From NCBI GenBank assembly GCA_036273175.1, contig DASUIE010000222.1, forward strand, positions 1 to 6,073: DNA of 6,073 nucleotides, written 5' to 3'. The position numbers were made by a program, and so were the translations under genes. This document shows, in pieces, positions 5,002 through 6,073 of the stretch (position 1 is its first letter; every line of letters begins with the position of its first letter). The notes below the pieces were generated by a model that saw only the letters and a program-made list of their open reading frames with translations, searched no databases and was not told the origin of the DNA. The stretch comes from DATARH01 sp036273175 (GTDB lineage: Bacteria > Pseudomonadota > Alphaproteobacteria > ATCC43930 > CGMCC-115725).

Positions 5002-5759
5002 TCGCCGTTCGCCGTGGCGGGCGGCGGAGCTGGCGGCGCAAGCGACAATTCGACTCGAAGACGGATCTGATCGAGCCGCTCGTCGATGGCGATGTCGTCA
5101 TCGGACAGCGACGATGCGGCGCTCCACTGCCGCCCGGTGACGGCCAGCGGCGCGAACGGTCCTTCGTCGCGGATCGGGTCCCGGTCCTCGAGGCCCACCA
5201 CGGCGTCGTCGAACGCGGCGCAGCGGTCGAGCATCGCCGTCCCCGGATCGTCGCGGAAGCGGCGCTGGCAATCGGCGCTGGCGTCGGCAAGCGCGCTCTC
5301 GTCCCTGGTGCGGAACATCTGCAACGCGGTCCGAACCTCCGCGTCGATTGCGTTAACGTGCAGCCGGTCGTTCATCGGCTGGGGCATCGCGGCCGTCGCG
5401 GCATGGCGCGTGGGGAGCTGCGCCCCCGCTGCCCAGAGGGTACGGGTCAACGGAACGCTGGGTCCGACGACCAGCACCGCCGCGGCGACTCCGGCGGCGG
5501 CGAAGGTGGCCGCGATCCGCCAGCGGCGGCGGCCGCGCTGCGGCCACAGATCGTCGTTGAATTGCAGCGGGTCGCTGGTCGCCTTGCCGCCGCGCGCCTC
5601 GCGATAGGCCTTGGTGATCTCGGCGGCGCGGCTCGCGTCCCCGCCCTCGCGGTCGGGATGGTGCTGCTTGATGAGGCGCTTGTAGGCCTGCTCGACCGCG
5701 GCGGCATCAGCCCCCGGATCGAGGCCGAGAACGGCAAGAGCGGAGGCGCGGCCGGTCAT
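4998..5759 (-). CDS. Membrane-anchored J-domain (DnaJ-like) protein
   Basis: The 253-residue protein starts with a compact J domain (about 5-58): helix II contains AYKRLIKQHHPDREGGD, with the HPD motif at 34-36 that stimulates the ATPase of DnaK-type Hsp70s, and EITKAYREARG is helix III. A short Gln/Asn/Asp linker and an Arg-rich stretch (75-81) precede one membrane helix (about 82-100). The J domain should therefore be cytoplasmic and the remaining 150 residues periplasmic. That part is not recognised; it has cysteines 164 and 180 that may pair, and a Pro/Ala-rich end. It lacks the Gly/Phe and zinc-finger regions of true DnaJ, so it is a type III J protein that would recruit Hsp70 to the membrane. 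The ATG at 5759 begins right at the J domain; no ribosome binding site is evident. It is downstream of tRNA-Asp on the same strand, with no terminator visible between them. Confidence 0.85.
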   Translation of the reverse strand: MTGRASALAVLGLDPGADAAAVEQAYKRLIKQHHPDREGGDASRAAEITKAYREARGGKATSDPLQFNDDLWPQRGRRRWRIAATFAAAGVAAAVLVVGPSVPLTRTLWAAGAQLPTRHAATAAMPQPMNDRLHVNAIDAEVRTALQMFRTRDESALADASADCQRRFRDDPGTAMLDRCAAFDDAVVGLEDRDPIRDEGPFAPLAVTGRQWSAASSLSDDDIAIDERLDQIRLRVELSLAPPAPPPATANGD

Positions 5760-5790
5760 GAACGGCCGGTCTAATCCAAGCTGGGGCCCA

Positions 5791-5822
5791 GTGAAAAGCG
5801 GCGTGAAAAGTGGCGGGGAAAG

Positions 5823-5826
<4 letters not shown>
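5791..5826. repeat. Three 12-bp tandem repeats overlapping the tRNA-Asp 3' end
   Basis: Consecutive 12-bp units are gtgaaaagcggc (5791-5802), gtgaaaagtggc (5803-5814) and ggggaaagtggc (5815-5826). Neighbouring units differ at one and two positions. The last unit ends in the tRNA's encoded CCA and discriminator base, so on the minus strand the GCCACTTT that ends the tRNA is echoed in its trailer. Confidence 0.75.
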
Positions 5827-5899
<73 letters not shown>

Positions 5900-5917
5900 G
5901 TTTTTGGCGTGGGCGGC

Positions 5918-5946
5918 GACCTAGGAGAGGGTCTTTGGAGTGTCAA
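5918..5946 (-). promoter_or_regulatory. Candidate promoter of tRNA-Asp
   Basis: On the minus strand a perfect TTGACA (5946-5941) is followed after 17 nt by TAGGTC (5923-5918). The predicted start lies about 11 nt upstream of the mature tRNA 5' end. The -10 element is a poor match, but alphaproteobacterial promoters tolerate this when the -35 is strong. The first three bases of the -10 are the TAG stop of the upstream gene. Confidence 0.5.
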
Positions 5947-6073
5947 CCATCGCGGGCTCGACTTCCTGCCGCTCCTCGACCTCCTCCTCATCTTCCTCGC
6001 CGATGTGGGTTAAAGTGCCGTGCTCAAACAGGAATCCGGCGATGTCCGGCGTGCCGGCGGCGGAGAAAACCGT
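5921..6073 (-). CDS. C-terminal end of an unrecognised acidic-tailed protein
   Basis: The last 50 codons of a gene entering from the right edge end at a TAG (5923-5921). The visible part begins TVFSAAGTPDIAGFLFEHGT, which looks like the end of a folded domain. It is followed by LTHIG and a strongly acidic tail, EEDEEEVEERQEVEP, ending AMVDTPKTLS. Codon use (mostly G/C at third positions) and the sensible globular-then-acidic composition favour real coding. I do not recognise the family from this fragment. The tRNA-Asp promoter appears to lie within its final codons. Confidence 0.6.
   Translation of the reverse strand, partial: TVFSAAGTPDIAGFLFEHGTLTHIGEEDEEEVEERQEVEPAMVDTPKTLS

Overview
The window looks like a housekeeping stretch of an alphaproteobacterial chromosome, most likely from a sphingomonad (Sphingomonas and relatives). 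The evidence is high GC with strong third-position G/C bias, the alphaproteobacterial zapA / 6S RNA / 5-formyltetrahydrofolate cyclo-ligase locus, a DUF2842 protein and an N-terminally anchored SleB-type cell wall hydrolase. I see no insertion sequence, integrase, CRISPR array, prophage gene or defence module, and no obvious undescribed system.

Layout. Positions 1-124 hold a possible divergent gene start at the left edge, seen only as a fragment, and the zapA upstream region. On the + strand follow zapA (125-454), 6S RNA (about 463-606) and the folate gene (655-1230), an order shared with many proteobacteria including E. coli. Next on + is a 49-residue exported or membrane peptide (1385-1534) with a good ribosome binding site and a small inverted repeat upstream. 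A three-gene minus-strand cluster, transcribed right to left, follows: a secreted histidine-rich protein (3425-2859), a secreted zinc metallo-beta-lactamase-fold hydrolase (2809-1868) and a small three-helix membrane protein (1856-1578). Its close spacing suggests one transcript.

Divergent from that cluster on + are a DUF2842 membrane protein (3607-3831) and a SleB-type hydrolase (3865-5001). The hydrolase ends tail-to-tail, sharing a TTAA, with a membrane-anchored J-domain protein (5759-4998, minus). Upstream of the J-domain gene on the same strand are tRNA-Asp(GUC), with encoded CCA (5899-5823), and the last 50 codons of an unrecognised acidic-tailed protein that runs off the right edge.

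Functionally the genes are largely independent: division-ring assembly and RNA polymerase control (zapA, 6S RNA), one-carbon metabolism, envelope and peptidoglycan upkeep, protein folding and translation. The points most worth a second look are: three promoter-like elements that each overlap the stop codon of the preceding gene; a probable leaderless mRNA for the SleB-type gene; the pairing of a His-rich secreted protein with a secreted zinc hydrolase; and a 12-bp tandem repeat that starts inside the 3' end of the tRNA.
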